Source of the DNA: Pseudomonadota bacterium
Lineage (GTDB): Bacteria > Desulfobacterota > Desulfovibrionia > Desulfovibrionales > Desulfovibrionaceae
NCBI GenBank assembly: GCA_023390395.1
Contig: JAEWCY010000140.1
Coordinates: forward strand, 1 to 32,935
Direction of reading: 5' to 3'
DNA: 32,935 bases
Below, piece by piece: positions 7,961 to 15,575 of the stretch. Positions within the stretch are counted from its first letter, which is position 1; each line of letters opens with the position of its first letter. The notes beneath the pieces are model-generated. The model was not told the origin of the DNA. It searched no databases and saw only the letters and a list, made by a program, of their open reading frames with translations. The translations under genes and the position numbers were made by a program.

Positions 7961-9202
7961 TCAGGCCATGGCCGGGACGCGGGCGTCGGGACGCGCCTGC
8001 GCCGCCAGGCGGCCAAGCGCGGCGTTGCGGTCGACCAGGCCGGCGAACCGGCCGTCCCGGTCGAGGACCAGCAGGAGCTTGGTCCGTTTCTCCGCGAAAA
8101 GCCGCAGCATCGGCTCCAGGGTCGCATCGACGTACACGGCCGGCAGCTCGCAGCGGGAGGCGTTGCGGGCCGTGCCCACCGCGTGCACGTCCTTGGAAAC
8201 GTCGCCCGAGAACACGGCCACGAGGATTTCCACGAGTTCCGGCTTGTTGCAGCCGAGGCACTGCTCGAGCAGCCCCCGGTCCGAGACCACGCCCACGGGC
8301 TGGCCGCCGGCGTCCACCACCACGGCCAGACGGCGCGGGGCGGCCATGATGCGGGCCAGGACTTCGGGCAGGGGAAGCCCCGGCGGCACGGTGGGCACGG
8401 CGTCGGCCAGGAGGTCGCCGGCGCGCACGGCCCGCTGCCCGAGCGGCACGTCGAGCCGGGAAAGCAGGTCCGCCCGGCCGACGATGCCGGCCAGGTCGCC
8501 GACGTCGTCGAGGACCGGCATCCGCTTGAAGCCCCCGGCGACCAGGCGGGAAAGGGCCTCGGCCAGGGGCGTCTTGACGTTGAGGGCCTCGGCCGAGGCG
8601 GTCATGACGTCGCGCACGAGCAGCCCGGCCCGGGTAAGCGGCCCCAGGCACGGCTCCAGGAAGCGCCGGGGCAGCAGGGCCAACAGGTCCAGGCGAAGCG
8701 CCAACCCGGCCCGGTGCAGCAGGTCGCCGCCCGTGAGCATGCCGGCCAGGCGGCCGCCGTCCATGACCGGCGCGGCGGTCACGCCGCGTTCGAGGAGCCG
8801 CTCGACCGCCTGGGCCAGCGGCATGTCGGGGGGGAGCGTGCAGACCTCGGCCCGCATGACGTCGCGCACGCGCGGCGACGTGCAAAAAATCGCCTGCGCC
8901 CGCTCCACCACCAGCGTTCCCTCGCGCACGGCGGCCCTGGCCAGGGGCACGAAGGCGGCGACGCGCTCCGGCAGGTCCACGATCTCCACCACCGCCGGCA
9001 GGTCCTCGGACAGGCGCAGGAGCCTGGACGTGCGCACCAGGCAGTTGCCGCCGAAGCCCAGGACGCCCCGGTACACCGTGGCCCCGGCCATGCCCCGCCG
9101 CCGGGCCTCCTCCACGAGCCATTCGTAGAGGGGGCGGCCCTCGTGCCGCGCGGCCTGGCCGACGTAGACGCGCAGGATGCTCGCTTCGGTCATGGAAGTC
9201 AT
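7961..9202 (-). CDS. DUF190 plus four-CBS-domain protein
   Basis: The 413-residue protein begins with a DUF190 domain (about residues 5-105, ILRVYVGQAARHEGRPLYEW...GATVYRGVLGFG), a PII-like fold, followed by four CBS motifs: VRDVMRAEVCTLP, VRDVMTASAEALN, AGDLLADAVPTVP, and a divergent fourth repeat near the C-terminus (DRDGRFAGLVDRN). CBS pairs usually bind adenine nucleotides, and DUF190 proteins are thought to be small-molecule sensors, so a cytoplasmic energy- or nucleotide-responsive regulator is likely. The start at 9202 has AAGGA 8 bp upstream. It is the only minus-strand gene inside the formate dehydrogenase region and converges on mobB. No catalytic domain is visible. Confidence 0.8.
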   Translation of the reverse strand: MTSMTEASILRVYVGQAARHEGRPLYEWLVEEARRRGMAGATVYRGVLGFGGNCLVRTSRLLRLSEDLPAVVEIVDLPERVAAFVPLARAAVREGTLVVERAQAIFCTSPRVRDVMRAEVCTLPPDMPLAQAVERLLERGVTAAPVMDGGRLAGMLTGGDLLHRAGLALRLDLLALLPRRFLEPCLGPLTRAGLLVRDVMTASAEALNVKTPLAEALSRLVAGGFKRMPVLDDVGDLAGIVGRADLLSRLDVPLGQRAVRAGDLLADAVPTVPPGLPLPEVLARIMAAPRRLAVVVDAGGQPVGVVSDRGLLEQCLGCNKPELVEILVAVFSGDVSKDVHAVGTARNASRCELPAVYVDATLEPMLRLFAEKRTKLLLVLDRDGRFAGLVDRNAALGRLAAQARPDARVPAMA

Positions 9203-9517
9203 GGCGTTCGTCCTTGTTGCGGTGGCGGAGCCTCGGCAGCCTGGGGAAGCAAGGGTCATGCCAGGGGGAGGACGCGTCCGGACCGGAGCGGGACACGGGA
9301 AACGGCCGCCCTCCCCTTTCGGGCCATGCTCCTGGACGCAGCAGCCAGAAGAAATAAATTACATAAAATCAACATCTTATCCTGAGACATTCCGACCAAA
9401 AGTTTCCCTGGCGGACTCGCGTCCCGCACGCCGACGACCGGGTGTCGAGGCCGGTCCATCGCCCGGCTTTGCACGCCCGGGCCGGAACAAATAAATCGCT
9501 AATTATAACAGAAAGCT
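9203..9517. other. Intergenic region between the CBS gene and enhancer C
   Basis: No gene is visible. It should hold the minus-strand promoter of the DUF190/CBS gene; two AT-rich patches (9345-9385 and 9488-9515) stand out against the GC-rich surroundings, but I cannot assign a convincing -35/-10 pair. Confidence 0.4.
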
Positions 9518-9548
9518 ATGCAACGTTGCATGCAATTGCACGGCTGCA
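9518..9548. promoter_or_regulatory. Enhancer-like inverted repeat cluster C (TGCAA family)
   Basis: Two adjacent palindromes occur: ATGCAACGTTGCAT (9518-9531) and TGCAATTGCA (9531-9540), followed by CTGCATG. The cluster lies about 160-190 bp upstream of the sigma-54 element at 9710, farther than in the other three units, and next to an AT-rich stretch. Confidence 0.68.
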
Positions 9549-9709
9549 TGCCCGGCGCGGGCGGTCCGGGCGGGTCCGCCGCCCTGGGGCCGGCCTTCCG
9601 TCGACGCCGGCCGCAGCGTTCCAAGCGGCCCCGCGCCTGCCTTTCCCCGGCCGGGCCGCCGCCGGGAAGGCCGGCCGCCGGCCGGGGACGGGATGCCGCG
9701 CCGGCCCCT

Positions 9710-9725
9710 TGGCCTGCTTCTTGCT
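9710..9725 (+). promoter_or_regulatory. Sigma-54 (-24/-12) promoter of the moeA-like gene
   Basis: TGGCCTGCTTCTTGCT has TGGC, exact GG-N10-GC spacing and a perfect TTGCT -12 box. The predicted start near 9736 leaves a leader of about 135 nt. The remaining GC-rich sequence between 9549 and 9870 shows no gene. Confidence 0.6.
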
Positions 9726-9870
9726 GCCTACGCCACGCACGCGGCCACAGCGCGACGAGGTGGGACAACGACCGGCCGGCGGCCCGGGCCGCGGCCGCGG
9801 CCGGCGAAACGACATCGGGCGCGTCCCCGTCCCTGGCGGGGGGCGGGGACGCGAGCCGCGAGAGGCAGCC

Positions 9871-10893
9871 ATGCGCAGCGTTTGCGTGCAAGAGGCCCAG
9901 GGCATGGTCCTTTGCCACGACATCACCCGCATCGTGCCGGGCGAGGGCAAGGGGCCGGCCTTCCGCAAGGGCCATGTCGTCACGGACGCGGACATCCCGG
10001 TCCTGCTTGGCCTCGGCAAGGAGCACATCCACGTCTGGGAGCCGGGGGAGAACGCCGTGCACGAGGACGAGGCCGCCCTGGCCATCGCCGCGGCCCTGGC
10101 CGGCGAGGGCGTGCGCATCGGCCAACCCTGCGAGGGCCGCGTGAACCTCACGGCCGACCGCCAGGGCCTGCTCGCCGTGGACAAGGACGCCCTGCGACGC
10201 CTGAACAGCGTGGAGGAGGTCACCATCGCCACCCTGCACGGCGACGTCGCCGTGCCGCCGGGCAAGGTGCTGGCCGGAGCCCGGGTGGTGCCCCTGGCCG
10301 TGGCCCGCGACCGGCTCGACCGGGTGGCGGCCGTGACGGCCGAGACCGGACCGGTGGTGTCGGTGCTCCCCTTCCGGCCCTTGCGCGTGGGCGTGGTCAC
10401 CACGGGCAGCGAAGTCTACCACGGCCGCATCGCGGACCGGTTCGGCCCGGTGCTGCGCCGCAAGTTCTCGGAACTGGGCAGCGCGGTCACGCGCCAGATC
10501 ATCGTGCCCGACGACCTCGACATGATCGTGCGGGCCGTGTCCTGGCTGCTGGACGAAGGGGCGCAGATGATCGCGGTCACGGGCGGCATGTCCGTGGACG
10601 CCGACGACCTCTCCCCCACCGCCATCCGGTCCCTGGGCGGCGACATCGTCACCTACGGCTCGCCCACCTTTCCCGGGGCCATGTTCATGCTGGCCTACGT
10701 GGGCCAGGTTCCCGTGGTGGGCCTGCCGGGCTGCGTCATGTACCACGAGGCCAGCATCTTCGACCTGACCGTGCCCCGCATCCTGGCCGGCAAGCGCCTG
10801 GCGCGCGCCGACATCGTGGAGCTCGGCTACGGCGGGCTTTGCGCCATGTGCCCGCAATGCCGGTTCCCGGACTGCGGCTTCGGCCGTCACTGA
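9871..10893 (+). CDS. MoeA-like molybdopterin-binding protein with C-terminal cysteine cluster
   Basis: The 340-residue protein carries a MoCF/MogA-type molybdopterin-binding domain (about residues 170-320) with GVVTTGSEVYHGRI, VTGGMSVDADDLSP and GLPGCVMYHEASIFD. It lacks the N-terminal MoeA linker domains of the true moeA at 15576; its first 160 residues are instead a short variant beginning VCVQEAQGMVLCHDITRIVPGEG. AGAGG lies 5 bp before the ATG. The last residues contain CAMCPQCRFPDC, a C-x2-C-x2-C-x4-C array that could bind zinc or an iron-sulfur cluster and is not part of MoeA. A role in metal insertion or cofactor handling for the formate dehydrogenases is inferred from the fold, the shared enhancer and the location. 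It has its own sigma-54 promoter. Confidence 0.82.
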   Translation: MRSVCVQEAQGMVLCHDITRIVPGEGKGPAFRKGHVVTDADIPVLLGLGKEHIHVWEPGENAVHEDEAALAIAAALAGEGVRIGQPCEGRVNLTADRQGLLAVDKDALRRLNSVEEVTIATLHGDVAVPPGKVLAGARVVPLAVARDRLDRVAAVTAETGPVVSVLPFRPLRVGVVTTGSEVYHGRIADRFGPVLRRKFSELGSAVTRQIIVPDDLDMIVRAVSWLLDEGAQMIAVTGGMSVDADDLSPTAIRSLGGDIVTYGSPTFPGAMFMLAYVGQVPVVGLPGCVMYHEASIFDLTVPRILAGKRLARADIVELGYGGLCAMCPQCRFPDCGFGRH

Positions 10894-10958
10894 GCCGGGG
10901 AGGCAGTCACAAAATACAATACATTAATATATATAAATAAAAACAATACCACATGGAA

Positions 10959-10987
10959 TTGATAAGGGTATCGGGATCAGGTAGCAT
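10959..10987 (+). promoter_or_regulatory. Sigma-70 promoter candidate for the kinase/regulator operon
   Basis: TTGATA (10959-10964) and TAGCAT (10982-10987) are separated by 17 bp, downstream of an AT-rich stretch (10909-10948) that could act as an UP element. This would give the two-component genes housekeeping expression, unlike their proposed sigma-54 targets. Confidence 0.5.
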
Positions 10988-11032
10988 CCCGGGAAAGCGT
11001 TCACGTCGCAGCCAAGAGCGCGAGAGGCGCCG

Positions 11033-13747
11033 GTGAACAGCAGCAAGATCGACTCGTTCTACAACTTCCTGCGCCGCAAGCCGCCCAAGGGGCCGCCTTC
11101 GGCCCGGGAGAGCGACCAGTTCCACATCCTGGTGGAGCAGTCCTCCGACGGCATCATGGTCACGGACAGGGACTGGGTGCTGCTCGACGTCAACACCAGC
11201 GGCTGCCTGATCTTCGGCTACGATCGGCCGGACCTGCAGCGCCGGGCCTTCGGCGAGCTGGTGGCCGGCGAGGAGCTGCCCAAGCTCGAGCTGATCGGCA
11301 AGGCCCTGCGCACCGGCGACTCGGTGCTGTGCTCCCTCAACTGCCGCCGCCGGGGCGGCTGCTCCTTCCCGGCCCAGGTCAACCTGCGGCCCCTGATGGA
11401 CGGCCGCATCCAGATCATCCTGCGCGACATGACCCAGAAGGGCCGGATGCAGGCCCGGCTGGAAGCCAGCGAGGCCCGCTACCGGGCCATCGTCGAGGAC
11501 CAGACCGAGTTCATCCGCCGCTTCAAGCCCGACCTGACGCTCACCTACGTCAACCCGGCCTTTTGCAAGTATTTCGGCAAGAACCAGTTCGAGCTGCTCG
11601 GCAAGAGCTTTCTGGATCTCGTGCCGCCCGAGGACCACGCCTCGGTGTCGCGCCAGGTCCGGGAGCTGAGCCGGGACCGGCCCGTGGCCGTGGCCGAGCG
11701 CCGGTCCGTGCACGCCGGCGACGAGGAGCGCTGGCAGCAGTGGGTCAACCGGGCCATCTTCGACGACGCCGGCACGATCATCGAATACCAGTCCGTGGGC
11801 CGCGACATCACGGAGCAAAAGCGCATCGAGCGCCGGCTCAAGGAAAGCGAGGTCCGCTACCGGGCCATCGTCGAGGACCAGACCGAGCTTATCCGCCGCT
11901 TCCGGCCCGACCTGACGCTCACCTACGTCAACCCGGCCTTTTGCAAGTATTTCGGCAAGACCGAGGGGGAGCTGCTCGGCAAGAGCTTCCTGGCCCTGTT
12001 CCCCGTCGAGGACCACGGCGTCATCCGCCGCCAGATCGAGGACCTGTCCGCCAAGCACCCCGTGGCCGAGGCCGAGCGCCGGTGGCGCGGGACCGGCGGC
12101 GAGCGCTGGCAGCTGTGGGTCAACCGGGGCATCTGCGACGACTCGGGCGCGATCGTCGAGTACCAGTCCGTGGGCCGCGACATCACGGAACAAAAGGTCA
12201 TCGAGCGGCGGCTGACCGAAAGCGAGGCCCGCTACCGGGCCATCGTCGAGGACCAGACCGAGTTCATCCGCCGCTTCAAGCCCGACCTGACGCTCACCTA
12301 CGTCAACCCGGCCTTTTGCCGCTACTTCGGCCGCCGCGAGCGGGAACTGCTGGGCAAGAGCTTCCTGGCGCTCATACCCGACGAGGACCACGACCTGGTG
12401 CGCGCCCAGATCCGGGCCCTTTGCATCTCCCAGCCCGTGGGCGTGGCCGAGCGGCGCACCGTCATGCAAAACGGCGAGGAACGCTGGCAGCACTGGGTCA
12501 ACCGGGCCATCTTCGGCGAGGACGGCGAGATCGTGGAATACCAGTCCGTGGGCCGCGACATGACCGCCTACAAGCGCATGGAGGAGCAGCTTAAAAAAAG
12601 CGAGAGCCGCTACCGGGCCATCGTCGAGGACCAGACCGACCTCATCCGCCGCTTCACGCCGGACGGCACCCTGACCTTCGTCAACAGCGCCTTCTGCCGC
12701 TTCTACCAGAAGGACTTCACCGAGATCCTGGGCAGCAACTTCGAGTCGCTCATCCCGCCCCAGGACCGGGAGCGCATCGCCAACCAGATCTATTCCCTGA
12801 CCCCGGAAACGCCCACCTGCATCACCGAGCCGCGCTACTACAAGCCCGACGGCACCCTGAGCTGGCTGCAGTACGTCAACCGGGGCATCTACAACAGCAA
12901 GGGCGAGGTCATCGAATACCAGTCCGTGGGCCGCGACATCACCGCCCAGAAAGAGGCCGAGACCAAGGTCCAGGAGGCCCGCGAGGCCATCGAGCGCGCC
13001 ACCCGGGTCACCACCCTGGCCGTCATCGGCGGCGGCATCGCCCACGAGATCAACCAGCCCTTAAACGCCGTGAAGATCCTCGTCGGCACCCTGTCCTACC
13101 TCATCAAAAACGGAAAGGACGCCGTGCCGGACAGCATCACCCAGGGCCTGAACGACATCGGCGAGCAGATCGACCGCATCGACGCCATCGTCAACCACCT
13201 GCGGCTTTTTCTGCGCAAGAGCCAGAACTTCGAGTACATCCCCTGCAACCTCAACGAGATCGTGGAGACGGCCCTGGCCCTGGTGGCCAACCAGCTCTTC
13301 TCCAAGCGGATACGGGTCAAAAAGCTCCTCGCCCCGACCCTGCCCCCGATATGCGGCTCGTCCGTGCGCTTCGAGGAGATCGTGCTCAACCTCATCATGA
13401 ACGCCGTGGACGCTCTGGAAGGCATCGACAAGCGCCGCAAGATCACCATCCAGACCTGGGCCGAGGAGGACGGCGTCCACCTGGTGGTCTCGGACACCGG
13501 CCGGGGCGTCGCGCCGGAAGTGGCGGAAAAGATCTTCGAGCCCTTCTTCTCCACCAAGAAGCAGGGCGCCAACATGGGCCTTGGCCTGTCCATCGTCCAT
13601 TCCATCGTCGTGGCAAGCAACGGCACCATCAGGATCGAGAACCTTCCCGGCGGCGGAACGGCGGTGTCGGTCCGCCTGCCGGCGGCCCGGGACGGGGCGG
13701 AAGACGGGGCGTGCTGCCGCGAGGCGGCGGAGCTCGCCCGGCAGTAG
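11033..13747 (+). CDS. Soluble histidine kinase with five PAS domains
   Basis: The 904-residue protein starts with GTG (GAGAGG 5 bp upstream). It contains one divergent PAS domain (about 23-140), four highly similar PAS+PAC modules (about 146-648), then a DHp helix with phospho-acceptor His671 in GGGIAHEINQPLN, and a HATPase domain with N box (EEIVLNLIMNAVDAL), G1 (VSDTGRGVAPE), F box (IFEPFFSTKKQGANMG) and G2 (LGLSIVHSIV). No membrane segment or signal peptide is visible, so it senses a cytoplasmic signal. The PAS domains have no obvious haem- or flavin-binding motif that I can name. The response regulator starts 19 bp downstream, so they form one operon and presumably a cognate pair. Given the neighbours, formate, redox or molybdenum status are plausible inputs; this is inference. 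Confidence 0.92.
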   Translation: MNSSKIDSFYNFLRRKPPKGPPSARESDQFHILVEQSSDGIMVTDRDWVLLDVNTSGCLIFGYDRPDLQRRAFGELVAGEELPKLELIGKALRTGDSVLCSLNCRRRGGCSFPAQVNLRPLMDGRIQIILRDMTQKGRMQARLEASEARYRAIVEDQTEFIRRFKPDLTLTYVNPAFCKYFGKNQFELLGKSFLDLVPPEDHASVSRQVRELSRDRPVAVAERRSVHAGDEERWQQWVNRAIFDDAGTIIEYQSVGRDITEQKRIERRLKESEVRYRAIVEDQTELIRRFRPDLTLTYVNPAFCKYFGKTEGELLGKSFLALFPVEDHGVIRRQIEDLSAKHPVAEAERRWRGTGGERWQLWVNRGICDDSGAIVEYQSVGRDITEQKVIERRLTESEARYRAIVEDQTEFIRRFKPDLTLTYVNPAFCRYFGRRERELLGKSFLALIPDEDHDLVRAQIRALCISQPVGVAERRTVMQNGEERWQHWVNRAIFGEDGEIVEYQSVGRDMTAYKRMEEQLKKSESRYRAIVEDQTDLIRRFTPDGTLTFVNSAFCRFYQKDFTEILGSNFESLIPPQDRERIANQIYSLTPETPTCITEPRYYKPDGTLSWLQYVNRGIYNSKGEVIEYQSVGRDITAQKEAETKVQEAREAIERATRVTTLAVIGGGIAHEINQPLNAVKILVGTLSYLIKNGKDAVPDSITQGLNDIGEQIDRIDAIVNHLRLFLRKSQNFEYIPCNLNEIVETALALVANQLFSKRIRVKKLLAPTLPPICGSSVRFEEIVLNLIMNAVDALEGIDKRRKITIQTWAEEDGVHLVVSDTGRGVAPEVAEKIFEPFFSTKKQGANMGLGLSIVHSIVVASNGTIRIENLPGGGTAVSVRLPAARDGAEDGACCREAAELARQ
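11468..12976 (+). repeat. Four tandem near-identical PAS-encoding units
   Basis: Units start at 11468, 11846, 12221 and 12599, with periods of 378, 375 and 378 bp. Each begins with codons for SE(A/V/S)RYRAIVEDQT and ends near EYQSVGRDITEQK. The first 90 bp of each unit are almost unchanged at the DNA level, indicating recent tandem duplication or gene conversion. Unit 4 is the most divergent. Confidence 0.9.
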
Positions 13748-13766
13748 CCCGCAAAGGACGCGGAAC

Positions 13767-15242
13767 ATGCGCATATTGCTGGTCGACGACGAGATGCAGG
13801 GCCGCAAGTACCTGGCCAACTACCTGACGCTGCTCGGCCACGAGGTCACCCAATGCCAGTCCGCCGAGGAAGCCATCGAGGTGCTGGCCGAGGCCCGCTT
13901 CCACATGGTCCTGTCCGACATCAAGATGGAAGGCCAGTCCGGCATCGACCTGGTGCGCCACATCAAGAAGAGCGCCAAGGCCGACCAGCCGGACATCGTG
14001 CTCTACACCGGCTTCATCGACATCGAGCTGGCCATCGGGGCGCTGCGGGCCGGGGCCTACGACTACCTCACCAAGCCCATCAATTTCGACGAGCTCGGGG
14101 CCATCCTGGACCGGGTGGCCGAGCACCAGGAGCTGGTCCGGGAAAACGCCCTGCTCACCGACCATTTCGACGACGAACTGCGGGCCGCGGCCGCGGACAA
14201 GGACCGGGAGCTGGCCGAGGTCCACGCCATGCTGGCCAAGCAGGCCGGCATCGAGAACCTCCTGCTCTTCTCCAAGCCCATGCGCGAGGTGATCCGCCAG
14301 GCCGAGCAGTACCACACCGACCGGTCCATCCCGGTGCTCATCCAGGGCGAGACCGGGGTCGGCAAGGAGATCGTGGCCAAGGTCATCCACTACGGCGACG
14401 ACCGGGAGGCCCGGCCCTTCATCGACATCAACTGCACGGCCATCACCCCGAGCCTGTTCGAGAGCGAGCTGTTCGGCTACGAGGGCGGCTCGTTCAGCGG
14501 CGGCTATTCGCGCGGCCAGAAGGGCAAGCTGGACATGGCCGCCGGGGGGTCGCTTTTTCTCGACGAGATCGCCGAGATCCCGGTGGAGCTGCAGGCCAAG
14601 CTCCTGCGCGTGCTGGAGGAGAAGCATTTCTACCGGGTGGGGGGGCTTAAGAAGATCCAGACCGACATCCGGGTCATTTCCGCCACCAACCTGGATTTCG
14701 ACGAGCGCATCAAGTCCGGGCTTTTTCGCCGCGACCTCTACTACCGGCTCAAGGTGGGCCACATCTACGTGCCTCCCCTGCGCGAGCGCCAGGAGGACAT
14801 CCTCAACATGGGCCTGGCCTACCTCCAGATCTTTTCCCGCAAGCGCGGCAAGCGCTTTTGCCGCATAAGCGACGCCGCCGCCGAGGTGCTCGTCTCCTAC
14901 CACTGGCCGGGCAACGTCCGCGAGCTGCGCAACGCCATGGAATGGGTCTCCTTCATGTTCGACGACGAGGAGCTGCGCGTCGAGCATTTCGGCCGGCTGC
15001 TCAACAAGGCCGCCCCGGCCGACGGCGAGCCGCGCAACCTCGCCGAGGCCCGGCCCGTGGCCCGCAAGCGCCTGGAGCGCGCCGTCCAGGACGACCACAT
15101 GACCGACGCCGTGGAACAGGCCCTGGAGCGCTTCCACGGCAACAAGACCCAGGCGGCCCGCTTTCTCGGCATCTCCATCCGCACCCTCTACTACCGCCTG
15201 GAACGGGCGCGCAAGGAGCCGGCCAAGGCCCAGGGGAGCTGA
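13767..15242 (+). CDS. Sigma-54-dependent response regulator (NtrC family)
   Basis: The 491-residue protein has a receiver domain (about 1-120) with acidic pair Asp7/Asp8, phospho-acceptor Asp51 (LSDIKMEGQSG) and the TKP lysine; an AAA+ sigma-54 activation domain (about 168-400) with Walker A GETGVGKE (194-201), Walker B GGSLFLDEIAEIP and R-finger region; and a C-terminal Fis-type helix-turn-helix (NKTQAARFLGISIRTLYYRL). AAAGGA lies 8 bp before the ATG. The loop that contacts sigma-54, GAFTGA in most members, reads GSFSGG (241-246). It is the only enhancer-binding protein in the window and lies between four units with matching TGCAA repeats and sigma-54 promoters, so it is the obvious candidate activator of the formate dehydrogenase genes. 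Direct binding is not shown. Confidence 0.94.
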   Translation: MRILLVDDEMQGRKYLANYLTLLGHEVTQCQSAEEAIEVLAEARFHMVLSDIKMEGQSGIDLVRHIKKSAKADQPDIVLYTGFIDIELAIGALRAGAYDYLTKPINFDELGAILDRVAEHQELVRENALLTDHFDDELRAAAADKDRELAEVHAMLAKQAGIENLLLFSKPMREVIRQAEQYHTDRSIPVLIQGETGVGKEIVAKVIHYGDDREARPFIDINCTAITPSLFESELFGYEGGSFSGGYSRGQKGKLDMAAGGSLFLDEIAEIPVELQAKLLRVLEEKHFYRVGGLKKIQTDIRVISATNLDFDERIKSGLFRRDLYYRLKVGHIYVPPLRERQEDILNMGLAYLQIFSRKRGKRFCRISDAAAEVLVSYHWPGNVRELRNAMEWVSFMFDDEELRVEHFGRLLNKAAPADGEPRNLAEARPVARKRLERAVQDDHMTDAVEQALERFHGNKTQAARFLGISIRTLYYRLERARKEPAKAQGS

Positions 15243-15259
15243 CCGGACCCCAGCCCCCC

Positions 15260-15294
15260 TGCAATTGCAGGCCATGCAATTGCACGCCGTGCAG
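15260..15294. promoter_or_regulatory. Enhancer-like inverted repeat cluster D (TGCAA family)
   Basis: Two perfect TGCAATTGCA palindromes (15260-15269 and 15275-15284) start 15 bp apart, followed by CGTGCAG. The cluster begins 17 bp after the regulator stop codon and lies about 140-170 bp upstream of the sigma-54 element at 15433. Confidence 0.7.
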
Positions 15295-15315
15295 CCGGTC
15301 GCGCCCGACCGCCCC

Positions 15316-15358
15316 GCCGGCCCCTCCCACGCCAGTCCGGGAGGGGCCGGCTTTTTTT
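15316..15358 (+). terminator. Rho-independent terminator of the kinase/regulator operon
   Basis: A 13-bp perfect GC-rich stem (15316-15328 with 15339-15351) closes a 10-nt loop and is followed by seven T (15352-15358). It lies between enhancer D and the moeA promoter, so it stops regulator transcription without separating enhancer from promoter on the DNA. Confidence 0.92.
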
Positions 15359-15432
15359 CATGTCCAGCCAACAAGCCGAAATCGCACAATTTCTTGAAAA
15401 CATGCTCCGCCGGCCCGCTGCCGGCCCCGGGC

Positions 15433-15448
15433 CGGAACGGATGTTGCT
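15433..15448 (+). promoter_or_regulatory. Sigma-54 (-24/-12) promoter of moeA/fdhD-2
   Basis: CGGAACGGATGTTGCT has exact GG-N10-GC spacing, ACG at the -24 side and a perfect TTGCT -12 box; the C of TGGC is replaced by A. The predicted start near 15459 leaves a leader of about 117 nt. Confidence 0.55.
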
Positions 15449-15575
15449 TTGTCCCGGTCCAGGTTGTGCCGCCATCGGCGGCGGGCCGGCCCGGCCTTCC
15501 TCCTGCCGGCCGGCCCGCCGCCGAAAAACCGGCCGGGGACCCCGTCCCCGGCAGGCACGACGGTGGGAGCGCGCC

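Noticed and set aside
9549..9870. Possible N-terminal extension of the moeA-like gene or a small gene here
   Set aside because: The open frame to 9442 would begin before the predicted sigma-54 start; homology and AGAGG support 9871.
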